The position numbers and the translations under genes are program-made. The notes beneath the pieces are model-generated. The model did no database searches. It had not been told where the DNA came from and saw nothing but the letters and a program-made list of their open reading frames with translations. A stretch of DNA of 64,000 nucleotides, from NCBI RefSeq assembly GCF_024171815.1, contig NZ_JAMTCJ010000002.1:992001-1056000 (forward strand). The letters are read 5' to 3'. Below, in pieces: positions 25,450 to 33,591 of the stretch. The stretch comes from Williamsia maris. GTDB lineage: Bacteria > Actinomycetota > Actinomycetes > Mycobacteriales > Mycobacteriaceae. The stretch's first letter is position 1. The number at the start of each line of letters is the position of its first letter.

Positions 25450-25517
25450 CGGCCGGAGGCCAGATCGGGGTCGAGTGCGGTGATCTGACGTCCGGCCGTG
25501 ACCGGGACTTCATCTAG
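25402..25517 (+). repeat. Frameshifted tandem duplication of the nucleotidyltransferase 3' end
   Basis: The last codons of the gene (25402-25440, VECSDLASGRDRG) recur at 25470-25517 as VECGDLTSGRDRDFI and a TAG stop. The copies are 68 bp apart, not a multiple of three, so the second is out of frame with the gene. Within the same stretch GATCTGGCCTC (25414-25424) and GAGGCCAGATC (25456-25466) form an 11-bp perfect inverted repeat around the gene's TGA. Confidence 0.8.
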
Positions 25518-25526
25518 GGCGGGTGG

Positions 25527-26855
25527 TCAGCTCCGCTGGCAGCCGACCACGGGGGCCTTGCCCTCGAAGCGGGCCTGCAGCCAGTCGAAGGCCTTCTCGA
25601 AACCGGTGATGCCGCCGGCGATGTGACCGATCGGCGAGGCGCCGATGAGTCGGACCGGGAACGGGTACTCGCCGAACTGCACGGACTCGGGCTTGAGTGC
25701 GCACCACTTGGAGTACAGCTCGCGCGTCTGGGTCGGGGGCACGGTCGGGTCGTCGGGGTTGGCCGAGAGGAAGACCGGCACCTCGGGCTTGATGCCGCCG
25801 ACGTTCTGTTCGTCGACGAACTTCGCCAGATCCGGGCGCTCGGCGAGAACCTGGTTGTAGCTCTTGCCCGACTTCGTCCACGTCTTGGTCTGCGGACGCC
25901 CTCGGAACGATGTGGCGACGATGCATTCCCGCGCGACACCGGCGTTGACCGACTTGCCGGTCGCGTTGAGCAACGGGTCGAAGCCCGCCTTGAACTCCGG
26001 GTAGCGCTCCTCGAGACCGTTGACCGCGTACGCGAGTGCGGCGCTGAGACGGTTGCCGTCGAGGTAGGCCATCAACTTGCGGAGGTCGGTCGGGGTGCCA
26101 CCGGCGTAGACGCCGACGAGCGGCAGGTCCGGGGCGTAGGTCGAGGCGACCTCGGCCGCGGCCGCCGCGGCGCCGCCGCCCTCGGAGTAGCCGGCGATGG
26201 CGACCTTGGCCTTGGGATCGACGACGTCGGTCATCTGGCGGACGGCGCGGGCCGAGTCGAGCACGGCGTGTGCCATGTCGAGGCGGACGCCGAAGGTGTG
26301 CAGGCCGGGCGTGCCCAGGCCGACGAAGTCGGTGCTGACCACGGTGTAGCCCTTGGCCAGCAGGTTGAAGGTGATGACCGACTCGATCTCGGCCATCGGT
26401 CCACCGGGGGTGATGGTCGCGCCGGACTGGAGCAGTCGCGACGGGGCGCACTGGTCACCCTGTCCGTGTGCGCCGGGCGCGTAGGCGACGACGGGCCGGG
26501 GGCCCGGACCGTTCCACGGCTTGGGCGACTGCAGCACGTAGCCGGAGACGGCGATCGGGGCACCGTTGGCGTCCACCGACCGGTAGAGGATGCGAGCGGC
26601 CTTCGCCGGGATCCGACCGTTGCCGCTGGGTGCGCCGATGATGGTGCGGAAATTCTGGACCCGGATCAGGTCGCCGGGGTTGCCGGCCGGAAGCGGGCTC
26701 GGCGGGGTGTAGAAACTGACGTCGGCGGGTGACTGCGTCGCCGTGCTCACCTCGGGAGCGGCGTTCGCGACCGCGGTGGTGCCGGTCGCGACCACCGCAG
26801 CGATCGCTGCCCCCGCACCGATGACACGCAGCGTGGACTTCAACATCGTTCTCAT
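25527..26855 (-). CDS. Secreted LIP-family lipase (paralog 2)
   Basis: A 442-residue exported lipase/esterase of the same LIP family as the gene at 19456-20781. The signal sequence (MRTMLKSTLRVIGAG...) is predicted to be cut after VANA near residue 34. Triad candidates are the Ser in GYSEGG, the Asp in ANPDDPTVP and the His in SPIGHIAGG; the Ala-rich helix after GYSEGG and the GVYAGGTPTDLRKL segment parallel the paralog almost position by position. A GGGGAA ribosome site precedes the ATG at 26855. The reading frame continues upstream but that part is compositionally non-coding. It ends 9 bp after the duplicated tail of the nucleotidyltransferase gene. Confidence 0.88.
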   Translation of the reverse strand: MRTMLKSTLRVIGAGAAIAAVVATGTTAVANAAPEVSTATQSPADVSFYTPPSPLPAGNPGDLIRVQNFRTIIGAPSGNGRIPAKAARILYRSVDANGAPIAVSGYVLQSPKPWNGPGPRPVVAYAPGAHGQGDQCAPSRLLQSGATITPGGPMAEIESVITFNLLAKGYTVVSTDFVGLGTPGLHTFGVRLDMAHAVLDSARAVRQMTDVVDPKAKVAIAGYSEGGGAAAAAAEVASTYAPDLPLVGVYAGGTPTDLRKLMAYLDGNRLSAALAYAVNGLEERYPEFKAGFDPLLNATGKSVNAGVARECIVATSFRGRPQTKTWTKSGKSYNQVLAERPDLAKFVDEQNVGGIKPEVPVFLSANPDDPTVPPTQTRELYSKWCALKPESVQFGEYPFPVRLIGASPIGHIAGGITGFEKAFDWLQARFEGKAPVVGCQRS

Positions 26856-27381
26856 GCTGGTTCGTTCCCCATCTTTTCCCCCGGACAACCGGCACCTGTG
26901 CCGACAACTCGTCGAGCCTATGACACCGCTCACGTACGCGCGAAGTCCAGCGGCCCCTTTGTGTCGACTCACAAGCAAGCGGGCGGATCGTGCACCGGTT
27001 GACGGTCGTCCCGCCGGCGACGATGTCCGAACCCGTTGGATTCGTCGGTTCTCGTCGGCCGGATTGCCCGTTCGCACCCGCTTCCGCAATGTTGTGGTCA
27101 TAAAACGGACCAACTGGATTTAATCGCAGATAAATACCCTCAATCCCTCGTGCGTTTGTACGGAATGTTCAATGCACACCCCGACTCTGTTCGATCGGCG
27201 ATTCGTCGATCCTGTTCCGTGGGAGCAAAACAGGGCCACAACCGGTTTCGGTCGGGTGATCGAAATCGGCGCCCCTCGGAGAGTTTCTCTGTCAGCGAAA
27301 ATATTTCCAGTTTTCGACGCGCACTTCGACTTCAAAGGTGATTAAATTGCGACCCTGTGGGGGCCACAGACGGAGAAACTC
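26856..27381. other. 526-bp intergenic region with AT-rich island
   Basis: No convincing gene is present. The left ~190 bp is ordinary GC-rich sequence upstream of the lipase. From about 27085 to 27350 the composition drops sharply (runs such as ATAAAACGG, GATTTAATCGCAGATAAATACC and GATTAAATTGCG), unlike almost anything else in the window. It directly precedes the glycosidase gene and probably holds its promoter and regulatory sites. A GGAG ribosome site lies at 27372-27375. Such islands are typical targets of the Lsr2 nucleoid silencer, which is inference here. Confidence 0.6.
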
Positions 27382-29133
27382 TTGCGCTACCGACACCCAC
27401 GCATTCCGCGTATTTCATTGACCCAAGTCGCGGTCGGTTCGATTGCCTTCTCGATGTTCATCGCTTTCGCGGCCGGCGCCATGCTGCCGACCGAGCGACC
27501 GGCGTACGACATCGTGAACGCAGCGTCGATCAGCAATTCGCCCACGACCGTCGGAATCTCCGACAACGACCTGTACCTGACCGCGGGTGATCCCGCGTCG
27601 GTGAAGAAGCATCTCGACGAGCTGCAGGCGCTCGGCGTCACCAACATCCGCATCGCCATCCCGTGGGCCGCGGTCGAGGCGTCGAACGGGACGTTCGACT
27701 GGACGCTCATCGACAACATGGTGCAGGCGGCCGACGCCAGGGGGATGGGGATCCTCGGCGTGGTCAACACGACACCCACCTGGGCCCGCGGCCAGTACAC
27801 GAATCTGTATGCGCCGCCGGACAACCCCGCGACGTACGCCAACTTCATGACGGCCCTGGCCACGCGCTACACCGGCAAGATCGGCGCCTACGAGGTCTGG
27901 AACGAGCCCAACGCCGCGTTCGCGTACAGCACCCCGAACGGTCCCGACCCGGCCGGCTACACCGCGCTGCTCAAGGCCGCCTACACCGCGATCAAGGCGG
28001 CCGACCCCAACGCGACCGTCATCGGTGGCGTCCTCGGCTCGACGATCAGTTTCGGTAATTACGCACTCAACCCGATCGATTTCGTCACGCAGATGTACGC
28101 GTCGGGCGCCAAGGGCTACTTCGACGCCCTGTCGTTCCACCCGTACCAGAATTCGATTCCGTTCTCGACGGGTCTGGACGCGCACCCGGATTCGCCGCTG
28201 AACCAGCTCAACGCGATCTACGCACTGATGCAGGCCAACGGTGACGGCACCAAGACCATCTGGAGTTCGGAATACGGTCTGCCGACCGGTCTCGTCGGTG
28301 AACAGCAGCAGGCCGACTACCTCAGCGATTTCCTGAACAAGTGGAGCAGCCTCCCGTACGCGGGCCCGAATTTCATCTACACGACCGTCGACCGGAATTC
28401 GTCGGACACCACCGACCCGGAGAGCACTTTCGGTCTGTTCCGTGACAACTGGGTCGCGAAACTCGCGGCCACGGTGGTCAAGAACTGGATTGCCGCGCAT
28501 CCCGGCACGACGACGCCGACCACGCCGACGACTCCCACGACGCCGGTGCTCAGCCCGGCCGAGCAGGCGGCGGCAGCCTGGGCCGCAGCCCTGAACGCGG
28601 CCATCGCGCAGTACTTCGCGAACCTGGCGGCCGCTCTGGCCGCGGCACTGTCCGGTAACGCGGCACCCGCGGCACCGGTCGCGGCGACGTCGAACGCCAC
28701 CGCGACGCAGGCAGCAGCCACAACGACCGCAGTGGCACCGACCACGACGGTCCCGACGACGGCAGCCTCGACGACGGCGGCACCGACCACGGCCGCGGCG
28801 ACCACCGCGACCACGTCGGCTCCGACGACCACGGCCACCCCGACGACCACCGCGGCACCGGTCACCACGACGGCTCCGACCACGGCGGCGAAGACGACGG
28901 CCCCGGTCACCCCGACCGGGTCGGCCACGACGACCACGACGAGTCCCGTCACGACCACACCGGCGACGACGAGTCCGACGACGACGGCCACGACCACGCC
29001 GAAGACGACCGCCCCGAAGACGACGTCAACGGCGACAACGTCAACGGCGACGAAGGCCCCGGCCACGTCGACCGCGACGAAGACGACCGCTCCCGCCGCC
29101 GCACCGACGAAGACGACCGCAACGGTCGGCTGA
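27382..29133 (+). CDS. Secreted PslG-like glycoside hydrolase with Thr-rich mucin-like tail
   Basis: A 583-residue exported glycosidase starting at a TTG 6 nt after GGAG. An N-terminal signal/anchor helix (~12-34) precedes a (beta/alpha)8 catalytic domain (~50-365) of the GH39/GH5-like clan: acid/base Glu175 in EVWNEPN and nucleophile Glu297 in WSSEYGLPTG, the same pair as in the polysaccharide hydrolase PslG. After an Ala-rich amphipathic stretch (~385-430) the last ~150 residues are almost only Thr, Ala, Pro, Ser and Lys, a likely O-mannosylated stalk spanning the cell envelope. Two paralogs lie at 56238-57311 and 59090-60241. It is followed by a strong terminator, so it is probably monocistronic. 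The substrate is unknown. Confidence 0.82.
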   Translation: MRYRHPRIPRISLTQVAVGSIAFSMFIAFAAGAMLPTERPAYDIVNAASISNSPTTVGISDNDLYLTAGDPASVKKHLDELQALGVTNIRIAIPWAAVEASNGTFDWTLIDNMVQAADARGMGILGVVNTTPTWARGQYTNLYAPPDNPATYANFMTALATRYTGKIGAYEVWNEPNAAFAYSTPNGPDPAGYTALLKAAYTAIKAADPNATVIGGVLGSTISFGNYALNPIDFVTQMYASGAKGYFDALSFHPYQNSIPFSTGLDAHPDSPLNQLNAIYALMQANGDGTKTIWSSEYGLPTGLVGEQQQADYLSDFLNKWSSLPYAGPNFIYTTVDRNSSDTTDPESTFGLFRDNWVAKLAATVVKNWIAAHPGTTTPTTPTTPTTPVLSPAEQAAAAWAAALNAAIAQYFANLAAALAAALSGNAAPAAPVAATSNATATQAAATTTAVAPTTTVPTTAASTTAAPTTAAATTATTSAPTTTATPTTTAAPVTTTAPTTAAKTTAPVTPTGSATTTTTSPVTTTPATTSPTTTATTTPKTTAPKTTSTATTSTATKAPATSTATKTTAPAAAPTKTTATVG

Positions 29134-29161
29134 GCCGCCGGTCGACACCAGGCGAGACAAG

Positions 29162-29197
29162 AGACCCGCCCCGGGAGATCCCCGGGGCGGGTCTTGT
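29162..29197 (+). terminator. Intrinsic terminator after the Thr-rich glycosidase
   Basis: A perfect 12-bp GC-rich stem (GACCCGCCCCGG at 29163-29174 with its complement at 29182-29193, extended by one A-T pair) encloses a 7-nt loop and is followed by TTGTCGTCG. It lies 29 bp after the stop codon. The U-tract is poor, as usual for actinobacterial terminators. Confidence 0.8.
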
Positions 29198-29248
29198 CGT
29201 CGTGGTGTGGCCGATCATGCTCGTGCCGGTGTCGGCGCGCGTGACGTC

Positions 29249-29677
29249 CTAGGCGGTGACCTGACCCTTCAGGCCCTCGGTCGCCATCTCGATGATGGTC
29301 TTCTTGCCCTTCTTGAGAAGAAATCCCGGGACGGGGATCTTCGGGTCGAGGCTCATCTCGAAGTCCACGTGGGTGCCGTCCGCGGTCTCGGTGAGCCGGT
29401 ACTCCGCGTGCTGCGCCTTCTGCTGCGTGCTCTCGACCAGGTCCCACGTGACGCCGGTGTCGTTCCAGTCGTAGGTGAGCACCTGCTCGTCGGCGATGCC
29501 CATCAACGATGCGGACATGCGTGCCTTGGTGGGACGTCCGTTGTCGTCGCGCTCGAGGACCTCGACCTCCTTGTGGATCGGGGACCACGACGGGTAGTTC
29601 TCGAGATCCGCGATCGCGTCCAGGATGTCCGCGATCGGTGCCGCGATGTCGATGCTGCTGCTTCCACTGACTGCCAT
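29249..29677 (-). CDS. SRPBCC-family (polyketide cyclase/START-like) protein
   Basis: A 142-residue helix-grip protein. It begins with a short beta strand (SSSIDIAAPIADILDAI), has the WSPIHKEVEVLERD segment, and ends with an amphipathic Lys-rich helix that closes the ligand cavity (FLLKKGKKTIIEMATEGL). Members bind hydrophobic ligands such as lipids, polyketides or sterols; no catalytic residues can be named. The ATG at 29677 is chosen over an upstream start because a leaderless-type -10 (TATCGT) lies 6 nt before it. That -10 is embedded in a perfect palindrome, so it looks individually regulated. Confidence 0.8.
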   Translation of the reverse strand: MAVSGSSSIDIAAPIADILDAIADLENYPSWSPIHKEVEVLERDDNGRPTKARMSASLMGIADEQVLTYDWNDTGVTWDLVESTQQKAQHAEYRLTETADGTHVDFEMSLDPKIPVPGFLLKKGKKTIIEMATEGLKGQVTA

Positions 29678-29680
29678 GTG

Positions 29681-29696
29681 GTCACGATAACGTGAC
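29681..29696 (-). promoter_or_regulatory. Palindromic operator overlapping the -10 of the SRPBCC gene
   Basis: GTCACG-ATAA-CGTGAC is a perfect 6-4-6 inverted repeat starting 4 nt upstream of the ATG. On the minus strand it contains TATCGT placed 6 nt from the start codon, a leaderless-type -10. A dimeric repressor bound here would block transcription directly. The cognate regulator is not identifiable. Confidence 0.6.
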
Positions 29697-29749
29697 AACG
29701 GTCATGGGTAGATAGAGATCGCGAAATCGGGGTCCTGTGGTCGTCGGAC

Positions 29750-30673
29750 TCAGCCGGCGTGCGCGGCCGGCTCGACGATCTCCGAGTAGTGCGACGCATC
29801 GCCGCTGATGACGCGGCTGTGGTTGCCGTGGACGTCGACGGGGACGTCACCGGCCAGCGTGATCCGGCTCAGGCGACGGTACTGGTCGTCGTAGTCGGCG
29901 ACGGCGTAGTGCTGGGTCGCGCGGTTGTCCCAGATCGCGAGATCGCCCTCGGCCCAGTCCCAGCGGATCGTGTTCTCCAGACGAATGATCCGCTCCTGGA
30001 ACAGTTCGAAGAGTTTCGCCGACTCCCGGCTGCCGAGACCGACGAATCCCTTGACGAAGTGGCCGAGCAGCAGGGCACGCTCGCCGGTCTCCGGGTGCAC
30101 GCGCACCAGCGGGTGCTCGGTCTCGAAGTACTGCGAGCGGAACTCCGCGCGGTAGTCGGCGACCTTGTCCGACACCGCGCGCGACGTCTCCTCGTGGTTG
30201 GCGGCGTAGTCGTAGACGTTGGTGTGGGTGGCCCACAGGGTCTCGGCCAGCACCTTCAACGGCTCCGGGAGTGCCTCGTAGGCGGCCACCGTCGACGCCC
30301 AGACCGTGGTCCCGCCGTACGCCGGTAGCGTCACCGCCCGCAGTACCGACGCTTTGGGCACCCGATCGACGAAGGTGACGTCGGTGTGCCAACTGTTGGC
30401 CTTGCCGTTCTCGGAATCGATGGGCAACACCGTGTCCCCGCGCGAGGTCACGGTGGGGTGTGCGATCGTCAACCCTCCCAACAACTTCGCGAAGGCCTGC
30501 TGCGACGTGTCGTCGAGGTGCTGCTGATCACGGAAGAAGATCACCTTGTGCTCGAGCAGCGCGGAGTTGATGTCGGCGACGGTTCGTGGGTCCAGGTCGC
30601 CCGACAGGGCGATCCCGTCGATCCGGGCGCCGATGCGTCCGCCGAGCTTGGTCACCGTCAATTCTGTGGTCAC
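29750..30673 (-). CDS. TauD/TfdA-family alpha-ketoglutarate dioxygenase
   Basis: A 307-residue non-haem Fe(II)/2-oxoglutarate dioxygenase. The iron triad is His96 and Asp98 (WHTD) with His255 (TQHYAV), and the 2-oxoglutarate-binding Arg is Arg270 in LSRITL, at spacings almost identical to TauD. It would release sulfite or sulfate from an alkylsulfonate or alkylsulfate, as TauD and AtsK do. The GTG start follows an AAGGGA ribosome site. It is divergent from ssuABC across 175 bp, which makes sulfur scavenging the likely role; aryloxyalkanoate oxygenases share the fold and are a less likely alternative. Confidence 0.9.
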   Translation of the reverse strand: MTTELTVTKLGGRIGARIDGIALSGDLDPRTVADINSALLEHKVIFFRDQQHLDDTSQQAFAKLLGGLTIAHPTVTSRGDTVLPIDSENGKANSWHTDVTFVDRVPKASVLRAVTLPAYGGTTVWASTVAAYEALPEPLKVLAETLWATHTNVYDYAANHEETSRAVSDKVADYRAEFRSQYFETEHPLVRVHPETGERALLLGHFVKGFVGLGSRESAKLFELFQERIIRLENTIRWDWAEGDLAIWDNRATQHYAVADYDDQYRRLSRITLAGDVPVDVHGNHSRVISGDASHYSEIVEPAAHAG

Positions 30674-30817
30674 AACAATCCCTTTCGCGATCTCGAATCA
30701 TCGCCACGACGTCGCGATGGTCTGGGGAAGTCAACAGCGGTAGGTCGTCGGCGACAACACTTTTGCCCCCGGCGCGCAGAAAGGTTGTTCCGCCAACGGG
30801 TGTCGGGCGATCTTGTT

Positions 30818-30831
30818 GGTCAACTGTGACC
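30818..30831 (+). promoter_or_regulatory. Inverted repeat GGTCA-N4-TGACC upstream of ssuA
   Basis: A perfect 5-4-5 dyad lies 17 nt upstream of the ssuA GTG, in the divergent region with the dioxygenase gene. It is a candidate operator for a sulfur-limitation regulator. Its closeness to the start codon means it would fall in or next to the 5' leader. Confidence 0.4.
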
Positions 30832-30848
30832 GACGAACGGAGATCGAC

Positions 30849-31889
30849 GTGAGAACACCCCGGGTACTCATCGCGGCCGTGGCCGTGCTGATGACGGCAG
30901 TGGGTGTGACCGCCTGCACCGGCGACGCCGCTGTCGACAAGAACGGCGTGACGACCCTGCGCTATCAGGGATGGCCAGGGCAGGTCACCCTCCCAGAGGT
31001 GGCCGAGCATCTCGGGTTCTTCAACGGGAAGATCAAGCTGGACTGGGTGGGCAACACCATCAGCGGTCCGCAGGACATCCAGTCCGCGGCCACCGGACAG
31101 ACCGATTTCGGCGGCGCGTTCGCCGGCGCCGTGGCCAAGCTGATCACCTCGGGTGCACCGATCACCTCGGTGATCAACTACTACGGCACCGACCAGCAGA
31201 CCATCGCCGGCTTCTACGTCCGCGACGACAGTCCCATCACGAAGCCGACCGACCTGGTGGGCAAGAAGATCGGTGTCAACACCCTGGGCGGCCAACTTGA
31301 GGCCGACATCCACGATCAGCTCAAGAAGGACGGGCTGAGCCAGGAGCAGATCAAAACCGTTCAGCTCGTGGCCCTCCCGGCGCCGAACACCGAGGATGCG
31401 CTGCGCAAGGGCCAGATCGACGCCGCGGGCCTGTCGGGACAGTTCCAGCAGCGCGCGGTGATCAACGGTGGACTGCGGGCGGTGTTCACCGACCTGTCGC
31501 TCTACGGGCCGTTCAACGGCGGACCGTACGTCTTCCGCAACGACCTCATCAAGAAGAACCCCGACGGCGTGCGGGCCTTCACCGCGGGCGTGGCCAAGGC
31601 CATCGAATGGGAACGCACCACCCCGCGGGAGAAGGTGCTGGCCACGTTCACCGACATCGTCACCCAGCGCAAGCGACCCAACGACGACACCTCCAGCCTC
31701 AAATACTGGCTGAGCGTGGGGGTCCCGTCGAAGGGTGGTCTGCTCTCCGACTCCGACTTCACCCGGTGGCAGAGCTGGCTGCAGGACACCGGTTCAGTCA
31801 AGGGTGACCTCGACGCGTCGAAGTTCTACACCAACGAGTTCAACCCGTACGCCGACAAGGGCGCTGAATCCGACGCGAAGGCCGGGTGA
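30849..31889 (+). CDS. ssuA: ABC transporter substrate-binding lipoprotein, sulfonate/sulfate-ester type
   Basis: A 346-residue periplasmic-binding-protein-like lipoprotein. The signal sequence ends in a lipobox-like VTAC with Cys23 as the lipidation site. The mature part has the SsuA/ThiY/TauA fold: YQGWPGQVTLPEVAEHLGFF at the start, GPQDIQSAATGQTDFGG forming the ligand pocket, and KPTDLVGKKIGVNTLGG. It captures an organosulfur ligand for the permease encoded next. The GTG has a GGAG site 6 nt upstream. Specificity (sulfonate, sulfate ester or other) cannot be read from the sequence. Confidence 0.85.
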   Translation: MRTPRVLIAAVAVLMTAVGVTACTGDAAVDKNGVTTLRYQGWPGQVTLPEVAEHLGFFNGKIKLDWVGNTISGPQDIQSAATGQTDFGGAFAGAVAKLITSGAPITSVINYYGTDQQTIAGFYVRDDSPITKPTDLVGKKIGVNTLGGQLEADIHDQLKKDGLSQEQIKTVQLVALPAPNTEDALRKGQIDAAGLSGQFQQRAVINGGLRAVFTDLSLYGPFNGGPYVFRNDLIKKNPDGVRAFTAGVAKAIEWERTTPREKVLATFTDIVTQRKRPNDDTSSLKYWLSVGVPSKGGLLSDSDFTRWQSWLQDTGSVKGDLDASKFYTNEFNPYADKGAESDAKAG

Positions 31890-31896
31890 TCAAGCC

Positions 31897-32736
31897 ATGA
31901 CCGGAACACCGGACGTGCAACCGAAGATCTCGCTGCGCGGGGTCACCAAGAGCTTTCCCGACCGCGAGGGCGGCGGTGCGTTCACGGCGCTGCACGACAT
32001 CGACATCGACGTCGCATCAGGCGAGTTCGTGACCATCGTCGGACCCAGCGGGTGCGGCAAGACCACCCTGCTCGACCTCGTCGGTGGTCTCACCGAACCG
32101 ACGTCGGGCGAGCTGCGTATCGACGGGCGGCCGATCACCGGGCCGGGTCTCGACCGAGGGATCGTCTTCCAGCAGTACGCGCTGTTCCCGTGGCGGACCG
32201 CGCAGGGCAACGTCGAGTTCGGGCTCGAGGCAAAGGGCGTCGGTCGCCGTGAGCGCGCTCGCCGAGCCCGCGAGGTGCTGTCGTTGGTCGGACTCGAGGC
32301 GTTCGCCGACCGCTACCCCCACGAACTGTCCGGTGGCATGAAGCAGCGCGTCGCGATCGCCCGGAGCCTCGCCTACGAGCCCGAGGTGTTGCTGATGGAC
32401 GAGCCCTTCGCCGCACTCGACGCCCAGACACGTGAGCAGCTGCAGGTGGAGCTGCGGTCGATCGGGCAGCGGCTGTCCACGACGGTCCTGTTCATCACGC
32501 ACGGCATCGAGGAGGCGATCTTCCTCGGTCAGCGGGTGCTGATCATGACGTCGCGACCGGGGCAGATCAAGGAATCGGTCGCGGTCGACCTCGGCGAGGT
32601 GGACACGACCACCGACGTCCGGTCGTCGCCGGAGTTCGTCGCCCACCGCCATCGCATCTGGGAATCGCTGCACGACGAGGTCCTGCGCTCCACCGTTCTC
32701 GCCGGCGGCCCGACCGGGACGGAGGCCACCCGATGA
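31897..32736 (+). CDS. ssuB: ABC transporter ATPase, SsuB-like
   Basis: A 279-residue ATP-binding subunit of the nitrate/sulfonate/taurine importer class. It has Walker A GPSGCGKTT, Q-loop FQQYALFPW, signature LSGGMKQR, Walker B LLMDEPFAALD and the switch His in FITHGIEEA. It starts 7 bp after ssuA and overlaps ssuC by 4 bp (ATGA), so the three are one operon. A short basic/acidic C-terminal extension has no recognisable domain. Confidence 0.92.
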   Translation: MTGTPDVQPKISLRGVTKSFPDREGGGAFTALHDIDIDVASGEFVTIVGPSGCGKTTLLDLVGGLTEPTSGELRIDGRPITGPGLDRGIVFQQYALFPWRTAQGNVEFGLEAKGVGRRERARRAREVLSLVGLEAFADRYPHELSGGMKQRVAIARSLAYEPEVLLMDEPFAALDAQTREQLQVELRSIGQRLSTTVLFITHGIEEAIFLGQRVLIMTSRPGQIKESVAVDLGEVDTTTDVRSSPEFVAHRHRIWESLHDEVLRSTVLAGGPTGTEATR

Positions 32737-33581
32737 CGCTCACCTCGCCGACCCGCACCATCACCGCATCCGCGCCGATCACCGAGGCGACCCCGGTCGT
32801 GCCGAAGCGCCGCCGACGACCGCTCGTTGCGGTGGGAACGGCCGCCAAGCGTTCGATCGCCATCGTGGCCTTCCTGTTGCTGTGGGAGTACGCCCCGAGA
32901 CTCGGCTGGGTCGATCCGACGTTCCTGTCGCCGTTCAGCGAGGTGATCAAGGCGTGGTGGGGACTCGCCACGTCCGGCGAGCTGTGGACCAATGTGCAGG
33001 CGAGTCTGACGCGTTCGCTGTCGGGCTTCGCGATCGCCATCGTCGTCGCGGTGCCCGTGGGTCTGCTCATCGCCTGGTATCGACACGTCGAGGAGGTGTT
33101 CAGCCCGCTCTTCGCGATCTTCCTCAACACCGCTGCCGTGGCGCTGCTGCCGGTGTTCACCCTCGTCCTCGGAATCGGCGAGACATCGAAGATCGCGATC
33201 ATCGCCTACGCCGGCTTCTGGCCGGTGCTCTACAACACCATCGGCGGCGCCAAGAACGTCGATCCGCTGCTGATCCGGTCGGCGCGCTCGTTCGACATCG
33301 GCAGCCTGGCGCTGTTCCGGAAGGTGATCCTGCCTGCGGCGCTGCCGACGATCTTCACCGGCATACGTCTGGCCGGGGCCGCGTCCATCCTCGTGCTGAT
33401 CACCACCGAGTTCGTCGGGGCGAAGGCCGGTCTCGGCTACCTGATCAGCAGCTCGCAGTTCAACTTCCAGATCCCGCAGATGTACGCGGGCATCCTCACC
33501 GTCGCGACCATCGGCGTTGCGTTCAACTACCTGCTGGTGGCCATCGAGCGGCGCTTCTCGCGCTGGCGGCCCGCCAACTGA
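32733..33581 (+). CDS. ssuC: ABC transporter permease, SsuC-like
   Basis: A 282-residue inner-membrane permease with about six helices and the BPD_transp_1 EAA-like loop (RSARSFDIGSLALFRKVILP, contacting SsuB). The cytoplasmic N-terminus is Arg/Lys-rich (PKRRRRP) before the first helix. It forms a homodimeric channel with SsuB and receives substrate from SsuA. The ATG overlaps the ssuB stop. The flavin monooxygenase gene follows 10 bp later. Confidence 0.9.
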   Translation: MTLTSPTRTITASAPITEATPVVPKRRRRPLVAVGTAAKRSIAIVAFLLLWEYAPRLGWVDPTFLSPFSEVIKAWWGLATSGELWTNVQASLTRSLSGFAIAIVVAVPVGLLIAWYRHVEEVFSPLFAIFLNTAAVALLPVFTLVLGIGETSKIAIIAYAGFWPVLYNTIGGAKNVDPLLIRSARSFDIGSLALFRKVILPAALPTIFTGIRLAGAASILVLITTEFVGAKAGLGYLISSSQFNFQIPQMYAGILTVATIGVAFNYLLVAIERRFSRWRPAN

Positions 33582-33591
33582 AAGGCGTTCC

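Noticed and set aside
26856-27113. N-terminal extension of lipase paralog 2
   Set aside because: It would put about 86 residues of Arg/Ser-rich non-conserved sequence before a normal signal peptide; the ATG at 26855 has a good ribosome site.
27120-27335. 71-codon minus-strand frame in the AT-rich island
   Set aside because: There is no ribosome site, no recognisable motif, and it occupies the promoter region of the glycosidase gene.
28377-29588. Val/Ala-rich hydrophobic frame on the minus strand
   Set aside because: It is the complement of the Thr-rich tail of the glycosidase (ACG/ACC codons read as CGT/GGT) and runs through the terminator.
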